Origin: Streptomyces zaomyceticus
GTDB lineage: Bacteria > Actinomycetota > Actinomycetes > Streptomycetales > Streptomycetaceae
DNA: 64,000 nucleotides
NCBI RefSeq assembly: GCF_014656215.1
Contig: NZ_BNBZ01000022.1
Coordinates: forward strand, 59,806 to 123,805
Direction of reading: 5' to 3'
Shown: piece after piece, positions 57,362 to 64,000 of the stretch
How positions within the stretch are numbered: position 1 is the first letter of the stretch
Layout of the letters: every line of letters starts with the position of its first letter
Made by a program: the position numbers and the translations under genes
The notes under the pieces: generated by a model
What the model saw: only the letters and a program-made list of their open reading frames with translations
What the model was told of the DNA's origin: nothing
Database searches by the model: none

Positions 57362-58576
57362 ATGGCACTCCCGAAGAACACCCGGACCCGCCTCGCCGTC
57401 ACGGCGTCCGCCGCCTCCGTGGCCGCCCTGCTCGGCACCTTCGCCGCCGTCCCCGCCCAGGCGGCCCCCGCCGAAGGCGTCGTCCTCGCGGCGGGCTCCG
57501 CCGACGCGGTACCCGGCAGCTACATCGTCACCCTCAAGCAGGGCGCGGGCTTCAAGGCCGCCTCCGCCAAGGGACGGAACCTGATATCCGGGTACGGCGG
57601 CACCGTCCGCAAGACCTTCGGCTCCGCCGTCAACGGTTACTCCGCCACCCTCGACGAGACGGAGGCCCGCCGGCTGGCCGCCGACCCGGCCGTCGCCTCC
57701 GTCGAGCAGAACCGGATCGTCCGCGCCGACGCGACGCAGACCAACGCCCCCTGGGGCCTGGACCGCATCGACCAGGCGAACCTGCCGCTCTCCGGCACGT
57801 ACACCTACCCCGACTCCGCGGGCGGCGGCGTCACGGCGTACGTGATCGACACCGGCGTCCGCATCAGCCACTCCCAGCTCGCCGGCCGCGCCGTGAACGG
57901 CTACGACGCCGTCGAGGGCGACACGGTCGCCCAGGACGGCAACGGACACGGCACCCATGTCGCCACGACGATCGCCGGCACCACCTACGGTGTGGCCAAG
58001 TCGGCGCGGATCGTGGCCGTCCGCGTCCTCGACAACAACGGCTCCGGCACCACCGCCGGCGTCATCGCGGGCATCGACTGGGTCACCTCCCACCACACCG
58101 CCGGTGCCCCGGCCGTCGCCAACCTCTCCCTCGGCGGCGGCGCGTCCACCGCACTCGACAACGCGGTGAAGAACTCCATCGCCGACGGCGTCACCTACGC
58201 CGTCGCCGCCGGAAACTCCGGGGTCAACGCCTCCTCCACGTCGCCCGCCCGCGTCCCGGCGGCGATCACCGTCGGCGCCACGAGCAACACCGACGCCAAG
58301 GCGAGCTGGTCCAACTTCGGCTCGGTCCTCGACATCTTCGCCCCCGGTGTGTCGATCACCGCGGGCTGGAACACCAGCGACACGGCCACCAGCACCATCT
58401 CGGGTACGTCGATGGCCACCCCGCACGTCGCCGGCGCCGCGGCGATCTACCTCGCCGGCCACCCCTCCGCGACCCCGGCGCAGGTCGCCACGGCCCTCGT
58501 CAACGGCGCCACCACCGGCAAGGTGACGAGCCCGGGCAGCGGCTCCCCGAACCGCCTCCTGAGGATCGTCCCGTAG
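57362..58576 (+). CDS. Secreted S8-family subtilisin-like serine protease
   Basis: A 404-residue secreted preproprotease. The signal peptide ends near VPAQAAP (about 35). An inhibitor I9 propeptide (about 50-125, SYIVTLKQGAGFKA) precedes the catalytic domain with Asp (AYVIDTGVRISH), His (NGHGTHVATT), Asn of the oxyanion hole (AAGNSGVNAS) and Ser (SGTSMATPHVAGAAA). It digests protein outside the cell. ATG 57362 follows AGGAGGA with nine-base spacing. A terminator lies 21 bases past the stop. Confidence 0.95.
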   Translation: MALPKNTRTRLAVTASAASVAALLGTFAAVPAQAAPAEGVVLAAGSADAVPGSYIVTLKQGAGFKAASAKGRNLISGYGGTVRKTFGSAVNGYSATLDETEARRLAADPAVASVEQNRIVRADATQTNAPWGLDRIDQANLPLSGTYTYPDSAGGGVTAYVIDTGVRISHSQLAGRAVNGYDAVEGDTVAQDGNGHGTHVATTIAGTTYGVAKSARIVAVRVLDNNGSGTTAGVIAGIDWVTSHHTAGAPAVANLSLGGGASTALDNAVKNSIADGVTYAVAAGNSGVNASSTSPARVPAAITVGATSNTDAKASWSNFGSVLDIFAPGVSITAGWNTSDTATSTISGTSMATPHVAGAAAIYLAGHPSATPAQVATALVNGATTGKVTSPGSGSPNRLLRIVP

Positions 58577-58596
58577 TCCCCCCGGCCCACAAACCA

Positions 58597-58623
58597 CCCC
58601 GGAGGCAGCCGGCGCCTCCGGGG
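58597..58623 (+). terminator. Terminator after the subtilisin gene
   Basis: CCCCGGAGGC (58597-58606) pairs perfectly with GCCTCCGGGG (58614-58623) with a 7-base loop, 21 bases after the subtilisin stop codon. Confidence 0.75.
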
Positions 58624-58678
58624 CGGTGCCATGTCCGGACCGCGGGTGGGGGAGCCCCTTCCTGAGAGGATCGACGGC

Positions 58679-59770
58679 ATGAACGTTCCGTTCCCCTCGA
58701 ACCCCAGCGGGCCCCGACCGCCGCAGGAGCGCCCCGTGCACAGCTCCCTCACGTACGCCGACATCAAGACCGCCGCCGAGCGGATCCGCGGCCACGTCCG
58801 CCCCGTCACGATCGCGCACGCCGACCCCGGCGACCGGCCGTACGCGCTCCACCTCGCCCTGGAACTCATGCAGCACACCGGCTCCTTCAAGGCCCGCGGC
58901 GCGCAGAACTTCCTCCTCGCCCACCGCGAGGAGGGAACCCTCCCCGCCGCGGGCGTCACGATCGCCTCCGGCGGCAACGCCGGCCTCGCCTGTGCCTGGG
59001 CGGCTCTCCGGCAGGGCGTCCGTGCCACGGTCTTCCTGCCGACCACCGCCCCGAAGGTGAAGGTCGACAAGCTCGTCGGCTACGGCGCCGACGTCCGGCT
59101 CGTCGGTACCGAGTACGCCGAGGCGCTCGCCGCCTGCGAAGCCTTCGCCACCGAGACCGGCGCGCTCGCGTCCCACGCCTACGACCATCCCCTGATCGCC
59201 GCCGGAGCGGGCACCCTGCTGGACGAGATCCACGGAAGGATCCCGGACCTCGACACCGTCGTCGTGGCGGTGGGCGGGGGCGGGCTCTTCGCCGGTGTCG
59301 CCACCGCCGCCCGGCACCACGGCATCCGAACCGTCGCCGTCGAACCCGAGAACTGCCGGGCACTCGACGCGGCGCTCCGCGCCGGACACCCCGTCGACGT
59401 GACCGTCGACTCCGTCGCCGCGGACTCGCTCGGCGCCCGCCGCGTCTCGGACACCGCCGTGGCGGCCGCCCGCCAGGACGACGTCCGTACCGCCCTCGTC
59501 ACCGACGCGGAGATCGTCCGCGCCCGGCGGGCCCTCTGGGACGACCGCCGCCTCGCCGTCGAACACGCGGCCGCCACCGCCCTGGCCGTCCTCACGGCAC
59601 CGGATCCGCACGACGCACCGGACCTCGACGGTGCGGGCCCCGGCGGTGCGACGGACCGCGGCGGTGCGACGGCGGTCGGCTACCGCCCGGCCCCGGGCGA
59701 GAGGGTCTGCGTGGTCCTCTGCGGCGCCAACACCGACCCCACCGACCTGATCCACAGCCCGACGGCCTAG
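58679..59770 (+). CDS. PLP-dependent threonine/serine dehydratase-like enzyme
   Basis: A 363-residue fold type II PLP enzyme. Lys in TGSFKARGAQNF forms the Schiff base. Other motifs are IASGGNAGLACAWAAL and VVVAVGGGGLFAGVATAAR, the tetraglycine phosphate-binding loop. Threonine and serine dehydratases and related 2-aminoacrylate-forming enzymes fit. A Gly/Asp repeat (DGAGPGGATDRGGATA) lies near the C-terminus. ATG 58679 follows AGAGGA at eight bases. The Lrp regulator at 59780 is encoded convergently, ten bases away, so a functional link is possible. Confidence 0.9.
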   Translation: MNVPFPSNPSGPRPPQERPVHSSLTYADIKTAAERIRGHVRPVTIAHADPGDRPYALHLALELMQHTGSFKARGAQNFLLAHREEGTLPAAGVTIASGGNAGLACAWAALRQGVRATVFLPTTAPKVKVDKLVGYGADVRLVGTEYAEALAACEAFATETGALASHAYDHPLIAAGAGTLLDEIHGRIPDLDTVVVAVGGGGLFAGVATAARHHGIRTVAVEPENCRALDAALRAGHPVDVTVDSVAADSLGARRVSDTAVAAARQDDVRTALVTDAEIVRARRALWDDRRLAVEHAAATALAVLTAPDPHDAPDLDGAGPGGATDRGGATAVGYRPAPGERVCVVLCGANTDPTDLIHSPTA

Positions 59771-59779
59771 GCCGGGCGG

Positions 59780-60250
59780 TCACCCACCGAGCCGCGTGGG
59801 TGACCCCGGCTCCCGCGGGCCGCGGAACGGCAGCGTCCGGCTGAAGACGAGGCTGGTGGTCGTACTCCCGAACCGGGCCAACGCGTCGACGAGCTCCTCC
59901 AGATGACCCATCGACGTGGCCGCCACCTTCAGCACGTAGCAGTCGTCCCCCGTGGTCCGCAGGCACTCCAGGATCTCCGAGCGTTCCTCCAGCAGTCGGT
60001 GCAGGGGCTCGTGCCGCGTCCCCGGGTACTTCAGCCGCACGACGGCGAGCACCGGGTACCCCGTCCGTTCCAGATCCACCTCCGCCCGGTACCCCGTGAT
60101 CACCTCGGCCGCCTCGAGGCGCCGGACCCGCTCCTTCGTCGCCGAGGCGCTCAGGTTCACCCGCCGCGCCAACTCCGTGTACGCGATCCGGCCGTCCCGC
60201 TGGACTTCCGTCAGGATCGCCCAGTCCGTCGCGTCCAAACTCTCGGTCAT
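59780..60250 (-). CDS. Lrp/AsnC-family regulator
   Basis: A 156-residue regulator. The N-terminal helix-turn-helix is LDATDWAILTEVQRDGRIAY, then TELARRVNLSASATKERVRR. The C-terminal RAM ligand domain (about 70-145) has VLAVVRLKYPG and CYVLKVAATSMGHLEELVDA with the ACT-like fold that senses amino acids. Its gene is convergent with the PLP dehydratase and divergent from the F420-type oxidoreductase. It probably controls one of these in response to an amino acid. Confidence 0.93.
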   Translation of the reverse strand: MTESLDATDWAILTEVQRDGRIAYTELARRVNLSASATKERVRRLEAAEVITGYRAEVDLERTGYPVLAVVRLKYPGTRHEPLHRLLEERSEILECLRTTGDDCYVLKVAATSMGHLEELVDALARFGSTTTSLVFSRTLPFRGPREPGSPTRLGG

Positions 60251-60344
60251 GCGGTCAGATTACCGGCGAATCCACGGGCGAACGGCCTCTGAACAGGCGG
60301 GAGTCCCTTCTTGAAGGACGTCCCCGATGGCTAGCCTTGACGCT

Positions 60345-61208
60345 GTGAAGATCGGAGTCAACATCCTCAATTTCGGCCCCGGCACCGACCCCGGAGTGCT
60401 GCGGAGCTGGGCCCAGACCGTGGAAGGCCTGGGCTTCGACCTGCTCATGCTCTCGGACCACATCGCCATCACCCCCGATGTCTCCGAGCGATACCCCGCC
60501 CCGTTCTACGAGCCCTTCACCACCCTGTCCTGGCTCGCCGGCCTCACCACGCGGATCCGGCTCGGCACCACGGTCCTCATCGCCCCCTACCGGCATCCCC
60601 TGCTGACCGCACGTATGGCGGCCAACCTGAACGAGCTGAGCGGCGGCCGGCTGGTCCTCGGTGTCGGGGTGGGCTGGGCACGGGAGGAGTTCGCCGCGCT
60701 CGGCATCCCCTTCGAACGCCGAGGGCGACTCACCGACGAGCATCTGCGCGCCGTGCGGGAGGCCTGGGCGGACACCTCCACCTACGGAGACCGCCGCATC
60801 CCGGTGTGGATCGGCGGCCACAGCGACGCGGGACTGCGTCGTGCCGTCCGTCTCGGCGACGCCTGGCATCCGCTGCGCCGCACCATGCCGTGGCTGCGGG
60901 AAGCTCCCGGAAGACTGCACGCGTACGCGGAAGAGCAAGGCCTCCCCGTGCCCGGCTTCGCACCCCGGATCATCCTCAAGGTGACCGACACGCCGGTCGG
61001 CGGAGCGGACCGGCTCGCGGGGGAGGGCACCATCGACCAGATCATGGACGACCTCGAGCAGCTGCGGTCGCTCGGGGCCGAGGCCGTCGTCCTCGACCCC
61101 TACGGCGGCGACCCCCGCGAGACACACCGCCCCCGGACCGCCTGGCAGGCCCTCGCCGCCGTGGCCGCACACCTCGACCCGCCCCGCACCCGAACGGATC
61201 CGTCATGA
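60345..61208 (+). CDS. LLM-class F420-dependent oxidoreductase
   Basis: A 287-residue TIM-barrel enzyme: GVNILNFGPGTDPGVLRSW, GFDLLMLSDHIAITPDV, and RLVLGVGVGWAREEFAALG, the F420-type LLM signature. It should transfer hydride to or from F420. I prefer GTG 60345, because family N-termini read VKIGVNILNFGPG and TAGCCT just upstream is a good -10 for a leaderless message; ATG 60327 would add six residues. The stop overlaps the deaminase start by 4 bases, so both genes are coupled. Confidence 0.88.
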   Translation: MKIGVNILNFGPGTDPGVLRSWAQTVEGLGFDLLMLSDHIAITPDVSERYPAPFYEPFTTLSWLAGLTTRIRLGTTVLIAPYRHPLLTARMAANLNELSGGRLVLGVGVGWAREEFAALGIPFERRGRLTDEHLRAVREAWADTSTYGDRRIPVWIGGHSDAGLRRAVRLGDAWHPLRRTMPWLREAPGRLHAYAEEQGLPVPGFAPRIILKVTDTPVGGADRLAGEGTIDQIMDDLEQLRSLGAEAVVLDPYGGDPRETHRPRTAWQALAAVAAHLDPPRTRTDPS

Positions 61209-61651
61209 GCCGTGCCTCCACCCCCGCCACCCCCGACGACCACACCCTCCTCCGGCGGGCCATCGCCCTCGCCGCCGCGGCGCGCGAGAGCGGCAACCCG
61301 CCGTTCGGGTCCCTGCTCGCCGCGCCGGACGGAACGGTGCTCGCGGAGGAGTACAACACGACCCTCACCGAGCGGGACATCACCGCACACCCGGAACTCA
61401 AGCTCGCCCGGTGGGCCGCTCGGGAGCTGGAGCCCGCCACTGCGGCCGAGACCACGATGTACACCAGTTGCCAGCCGTGCGGAATGTGCGAGGCGGTCAT
61501 TCGGCGCGCGGGGCTCCGGCGGGTGGTGTTCGCGCTGTCCGACGAACAGCTCCTGGACATCCGCCCCGGCAGCGGGCTGCCGCCCGTACCCCAGGACGGC
61601 CCCGCGCTGCTCGACGAGGTCCGGGCCGTGGTCGAGGGCTACTACCGTTGA
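61205..61651 (+). CDS. Nucleoside/cytidine-type zinc deaminase
   Basis: A 148-residue zinc-dependent deaminase of the CMP/dCMP family. The zinc site is HPELK (His and catalytic Glu) with TSCQPCGMCEAVIRR supplying the cysteines. Its substrate may be guanine, cytosine or a related base. The ATG overlaps the F420-type oxidoreductase stop (ATGA). Coupling of an F420 enzyme to a deaminase is worth noting, although no pathway is evident. Confidence 0.9.
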   Translation: MSRASTPATPDDHTLLRRAIALAAAARESGNPPFGSLLAAPDGTVLAEEYNTTLTERDITAHPELKLARWAARELEPATAAETTMYTSCQPCGMCEAVIRRAGLRRVVFALSDEQLLDIRPGSGLPPVPQDGPALLDEVRAVVEGYYR

Positions 61652-61823
61652 CGGCCGACGAGGTACACCTGCCGTCTCCGGACGATCCCGCCTTCCGGGA
61701 CCCGGACCCCCGCCGGAGCGGCCCGGGTCTGCCGGGCCGGGGCCCACGTGGTGGCATCGCTCCCCACCTGACCAGCGGGAGGCCGTGGCACGGAGTGCTC
61801 GCCGCGTGCGTCAGGATGGGGGC

Positions 61824-62357
61824 ATGACCGAAATTCGTACCCCCCGTCTCATCCTCCGGCATTGGAGCGACGACGACCTCGTCCCGCTGTCCGAGATCAA
61901 CGCCGACCCCGAGGTCATGCGGTGGATCGACGACGGCTCGGTCCGGGATCTGGAGCAGACCGCCGAGGACATCGAGCGGTACGAGGAGGAGTGGGACGAG
62001 GAGGGCTTCGGGATCTTCGCCGTCGAGCTCATCGCCTCGGGCGAGCTGATCGGCTTCGCCGGACTGTCCGTGCCGGAGTTCCTCCCCGAGGTGATGCCGG
62101 ACGTGGAGATCGGCTGGCGCCTCGGCAGGCCCTTCTGGGGACAGGGATACGCCTCCGAGGCCGCCCACGCGGTCCTGGAGTTCGCACTCCAGGACCGCGG
62201 GCTCGACAAGGTCGTCGCCATCACCCACATCAGCAACCAGGCCTCCGAGAACGTCATCGGGAAGCTCGGCATGACCGAGGAGCGCGAGACGAACCATCCC
62301 GTCTACGGCGTGCCCCTGCGGGTCTGGGCGATCGACCTCACCGAGTACGAGGCCTGA
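61824..62357 (+). CDS. GNAT-family N-acetyltransferase (RimJ/RimL-like)
   Basis: A 177-residue acetyltransferase. The RimJ/RimL-like features are TPRLILRHWSDDDLVPLSEI, GLSVPEFLPEVMPDVEIGWR, the acetyl-CoA binding FWGQGYASEAAHAVLEFAL (Q/RxxGxA) and ITHISNQASENVIGKLGMTE. It acetylates an amine such as an N-terminal residue or a small molecule. ATG 61824 lies after TCAGGATGGGGGC. It has a 31-base interval to the convergent serine hydrolase. Confidence 0.93.
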   Translation: MTEIRTPRLILRHWSDDDLVPLSEINADPEVMRWIDDGSVRDLEQTAEDIERYEEEWDEEGFGIFAVELIASGELIGFAGLSVPEFLPEVMPDVEIGWRLGRPFWGQGYASEAAHAVLEFALQDRGLDKVVAITHISNQASENVIGKLGMTEERETNHPVYGVPLRVWAIDLTEYEA

Positions 62358-62387
62358 GCCCCGGGAGGTTCCCCCTCAGGGGACCGC

Positions 62388-63662
62388 TCAGTACCGCTCG
62401 GGCAGGTCCCGCTCGGCGGGCAGCGAGGTGAGGTCACGGTCCGCGGACGGGGAGGCGGCGCGCGCGGAGGCCGCGGGCGTCGGCTTCTTGCCGCAGAACG
62501 CCGCCTCCAGCGTCCCGCCGAGCGCGGTGTTCGCGGCGCCGTGGTTCGAGGTGTTCGCCATGGCGGAGAGGCTGCGCAGGCCGTCACGGGTCGAGAAGGT
62601 GTACGTGTAGAAGCCCTGGACGGTGCCGGTGTGGCCGTACACCTGAGTCCCGCACGACAGGTCGTAGCGGCGCAGGCCGAGCCCGTAGAACCGGGTGTTG
62701 GTGGTGTCGGTCGGCGTGACCGTCGTCATGGCCTCCATCATCGCCGGGGACAGCAGCCGTCCCCGCATCAGCGCGCCGGTGAAGGTGTTCAGGTCCGCGG
62801 GGTTGGAGATGACGGCCCCGGCGGACTGGGCCCACGACACGGTCTGCTCCGTGGAGTCCACCAGCGCGCCCCCGGCCTCGTCGGGGTGCAGGTAGCCGCG
62901 CACGTGCAGCCCCTTGATCCGGGTGTCCGGGTGCACGTACGAGGTCTTGTGCAGGTGCAGCGGCTTGAAGATCCGACGCTCGTACGCGTCGGCCACGGGA
63001 CGGCCCGTGGCCTTCTCGATCAGCATCCCGACCACCACGAAGTTGGCGTTCGAGTACTTGTAGGACACCCCGGGCTCGGTGGTCCGCGGCTCGCTCAGGG
63101 AGAGGTCCACGAGCTCCTGGTAGCTGAACACCCGGTTCCGCACGGCCTCGAAGCCCGGCACGGTGTTGGCGAACATCGCGTTCGTGTAGTCGGCCAACCC
63201 GCTGCGGTGGGTGAGCAGGTGACGGACCGTGATCCGGTCGTCGGGGAGCAGGCCGGGGAGGTACGTGTTGACGGGCTTGTCGAGCTCCAGCTTGCCCTCC
63301 TCCACCAGTTGGAGGAGCACCACGGTGGAGAACGTCTTGCTCACGCTGCCGATCCGGAAACGGGACTGGATGTCCATCGCCGCACCCGAGACACGGTCCT
63401 GGACGCCGACGGTACGGCTCCGTACGCCGGTCGGACCGGTGAACCGGGCCATCGCGCCCGGAGCCCCGTTGTCCATGGCCGAGTTCAGAGCGGTGACGAC
63501 ACCCTCCATGTCCGGCGCGGGAACGGCGGCCGGCGTGGTGGTGGCGGGGGCGGCGGGAAGGCTTGTGGCGGCGAACGCGCTGGTGGCGGGGGCGACGCCC
63601 GCGGCGAGCGCGGCGATCAGGGTGGTGCTCACGGCCAGGCGTCGCTTCGACGACAGGGGCAC
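62388..63662 (-). CDS. Secreted serine hydrolase (class C beta-lactamase/DD-peptidase-like)
   Basis: A 424-residue secreted enzyme. The signal peptide ends near TSAFAAT (about 31). The fold motifs are SVSKTFST (catalytic Ser-x-x-Lys), YSNANFVVVG (Tyr-x-Asn) and GHTGTVQG (the HxG triad). This matches the beta-lactamase-related serine hydrolases and D-alanyl-D-alanine carboxypeptidases of Streptomyces. The last 35 residues are a Pro/Ala/Ser tail. GTG 63662 has GAGGA eight bases upstream. A role in cell-wall peptide trimming is inferred, not proven. Confidence 0.92.
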   Translation of the reverse strand: MPLSSKRRLAVSTTLIAALAAGVAPATSAFAATSLPAAPATTTPAAVPAPDMEGVVTALNSAMDNGAPGAMARFTGPTGVRSRTVGVQDRVSGAAMDIQSRFRIGSVSKTFSTVVLLQLVEEGKLELDKPVNTYLPGLLPDDRITVRHLLTHRSGLADYTNAMFANTVPGFEAVRNRVFSYQELVDLSLSEPRTTEPGVSYKYSNANFVVVGMLIEKATGRPVADAYERRIFKPLHLHKTSYVHPDTRIKGLHVRGYLHPDEAGGALVDSTEQTVSWAQSAGAVISNPADLNTFTGALMRGRLLSPAMMEAMTTVTPTDTTNTRFYGLGLRRYDLSCGTQVYGHTGTVQGFYTYTFSTRDGLRSLSAMANTSNHGAANTALGGTLEAAFCGKKPTPAASARAASPSADRDLTSLPAERDLPERY

Positions 63663-63972
63663 GGTGATTCCTCGACTTCTTCCGAAACGGTCGGCACGGC
63701 GCACGGCGGCGGTGCGCCACGGGTCACGGGTCACGGGAACGGCCGGCCGTCGGGCCTGGCCCCCGGTACCCATGGATCATGAGTGCCAACGTCCGAGAAC
63801 GGTTCCTGACACGGGCCACGGGTTTCGGAACCCGTTCGTCCCTCCACCGGCCGCTCGGCCTTCCCCCGGGGGTGGAACCCGCGCCCTCGCCCGCACCGCG
63901 CGTGTCCTTCGGAAGGACCGACATGCCCCGCACCGCGTGAAACGTCGTCGAACCCGCCACGCGCTGGGGCCC
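63663..63972. other. Intergenic region upstream of the serine hydrolase
   Basis: I find no gene here. An inverted repeat, ACGGGTT (63818-63824) with AACCCGT (63829-63835), loop TCGG, is a likely operator or hairpin in the promoter region of the minus-strand hydrolase. The rest is unremarkable GC-rich sequence up to the terminator at the window edge. Confidence 0.5.
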
Positions 63973-64000
63973 CGGCCCGCCGAACGAGGTCGGCGGGCCG
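63973..64000. terminator. Strong hairpin at the window edge
   Basis: A perfect 11-bp stem (63973-63983 with 63990-64000) with loop ACGAGG. It probably terminates a transcript coming from the right of the window on the minus strand. Its right arm ends at the last base, so the stem may be longer. Confidence 0.65.

Noticed and set aside
57125..59755. Very long open frame (876 codons) antisense to the subtilisin and PLP dehydratase genes
   Set aside because: Its composition is a shadow of the third-position G/C of the true plus-strand genes, and it has no family motif or ribosome site.
1..64000. Search for CRISPR arrays, transposases, integrases and phage genes
   Set aside because: No regular repeat-spacer array and no recombinase or structural phage motif was seen on either strand.

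Overview
The window is one chromosomal stretch of a high-G+C actinomycete, almost certainly a Streptomyces or close relative. Evidence seen directly: strong third-position G/C bias, frequent GTG starts, ATGA/GTGA start-stop overlaps, three SpoIIE-type phosphatases, an NsrR with the actinobacterial cysteine spacing, yybP-ykoY-like and ydaO-like RNA leaders, and only one in-frame TTA codon in all the genes called here. I see no rRNA, tRNA, CRISPR array, transposase, integrase or attachment site. It reads as ordinary chromosome rich in regulators, secreted hydrolases and oxidoreductases.

Layout. 1-2300: terminator of an upstream gene, a lipoprotein/I36-like secreted protein pair, and an MreB-like ATPase. 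2398-5531: nitric-oxide module (flavohaemoprotein and NsrR, each behind a matching operator), then a membrane protein and a SHOCT protein. 5765-7580: peroxiredoxin, PadR regulator with a clear operator, SRPBCC protein. 7718-9392: L,D-transpeptidase followed by a Trypco1-like small protein. 9438-16717: secreted PHA depolymerase-like esterase, TPR protein, cupin/MFS pair opposite a LysR regulator, M20 amidohydrolase, SUFU-domain protein. 16884-19853: GDT1-type cation exporter behind a Mn-type riboswitch, back to back with a TetR/MFS efflux operon that has two operator copies. 19855-23127: SpoIIE phosphatase and CocE-type hydrolase. 23191-26030: two flavin-dependent monooxygenases behind a Cys-containing leader peptide, probably a sulfur-scavenging operon. 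26315-27568: secreted alpha/beta hydrolase with a TTA codon. 27634-30978: MoxR ATPase/VWA pair, a helix-hairpin-helix protein and a nucleosidase.

31161-37670: second SpoIIE phosphatase, small luciferase-domain-like protein, thioesterase divergent from an HxlR regulator, YihY membrane protein, NarL-type two-component system, NUDIX hydrolase. 37727-44421: AMIN-like secreted protein, small secreted peptide, cyclophilin, NmrA-like reductase, zinc-free ribosomal L31, third SpoIIE phosphatase (PAS/GAF), alpha/beta hydrolase. 44606-47469: LURP-one protein, phosphoribosyltransferase-hydrolase fusion, and a LysM/SLT muralytic enzyme behind a c-di-AMP-type riboswitch. 48000-53732: DUF6197-like protein, Tat-exported phospholipase C, and a DeoR/SIS-isomerase/class II aldolase amino-sugar cluster. 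53805-62357: LysR/EamA pair, deazaflavin-type nitroreductase, alpha/beta hydrolase, subtilisin, PLP dehydratase with Lrp regulator, F420-type oxidoreductase with a deaminase, GNAT acetyltransferase. 62388-64000: secreted serine hydrolase and a terminator at the window edge.

Themes. Several regulator/target pairs share a visible operator in the intergenic space: NsrR, PadR, TetR, HxlR and DeoR. Cell-wall and export functions recur (L,D-transpeptidase, LysM/SLT enzyme, MreB-like, AMIN-like). Function names come from motif recognition, not database searches. Start codons were chosen by Shine-Dalgarno spacing and family N-termini where possible.
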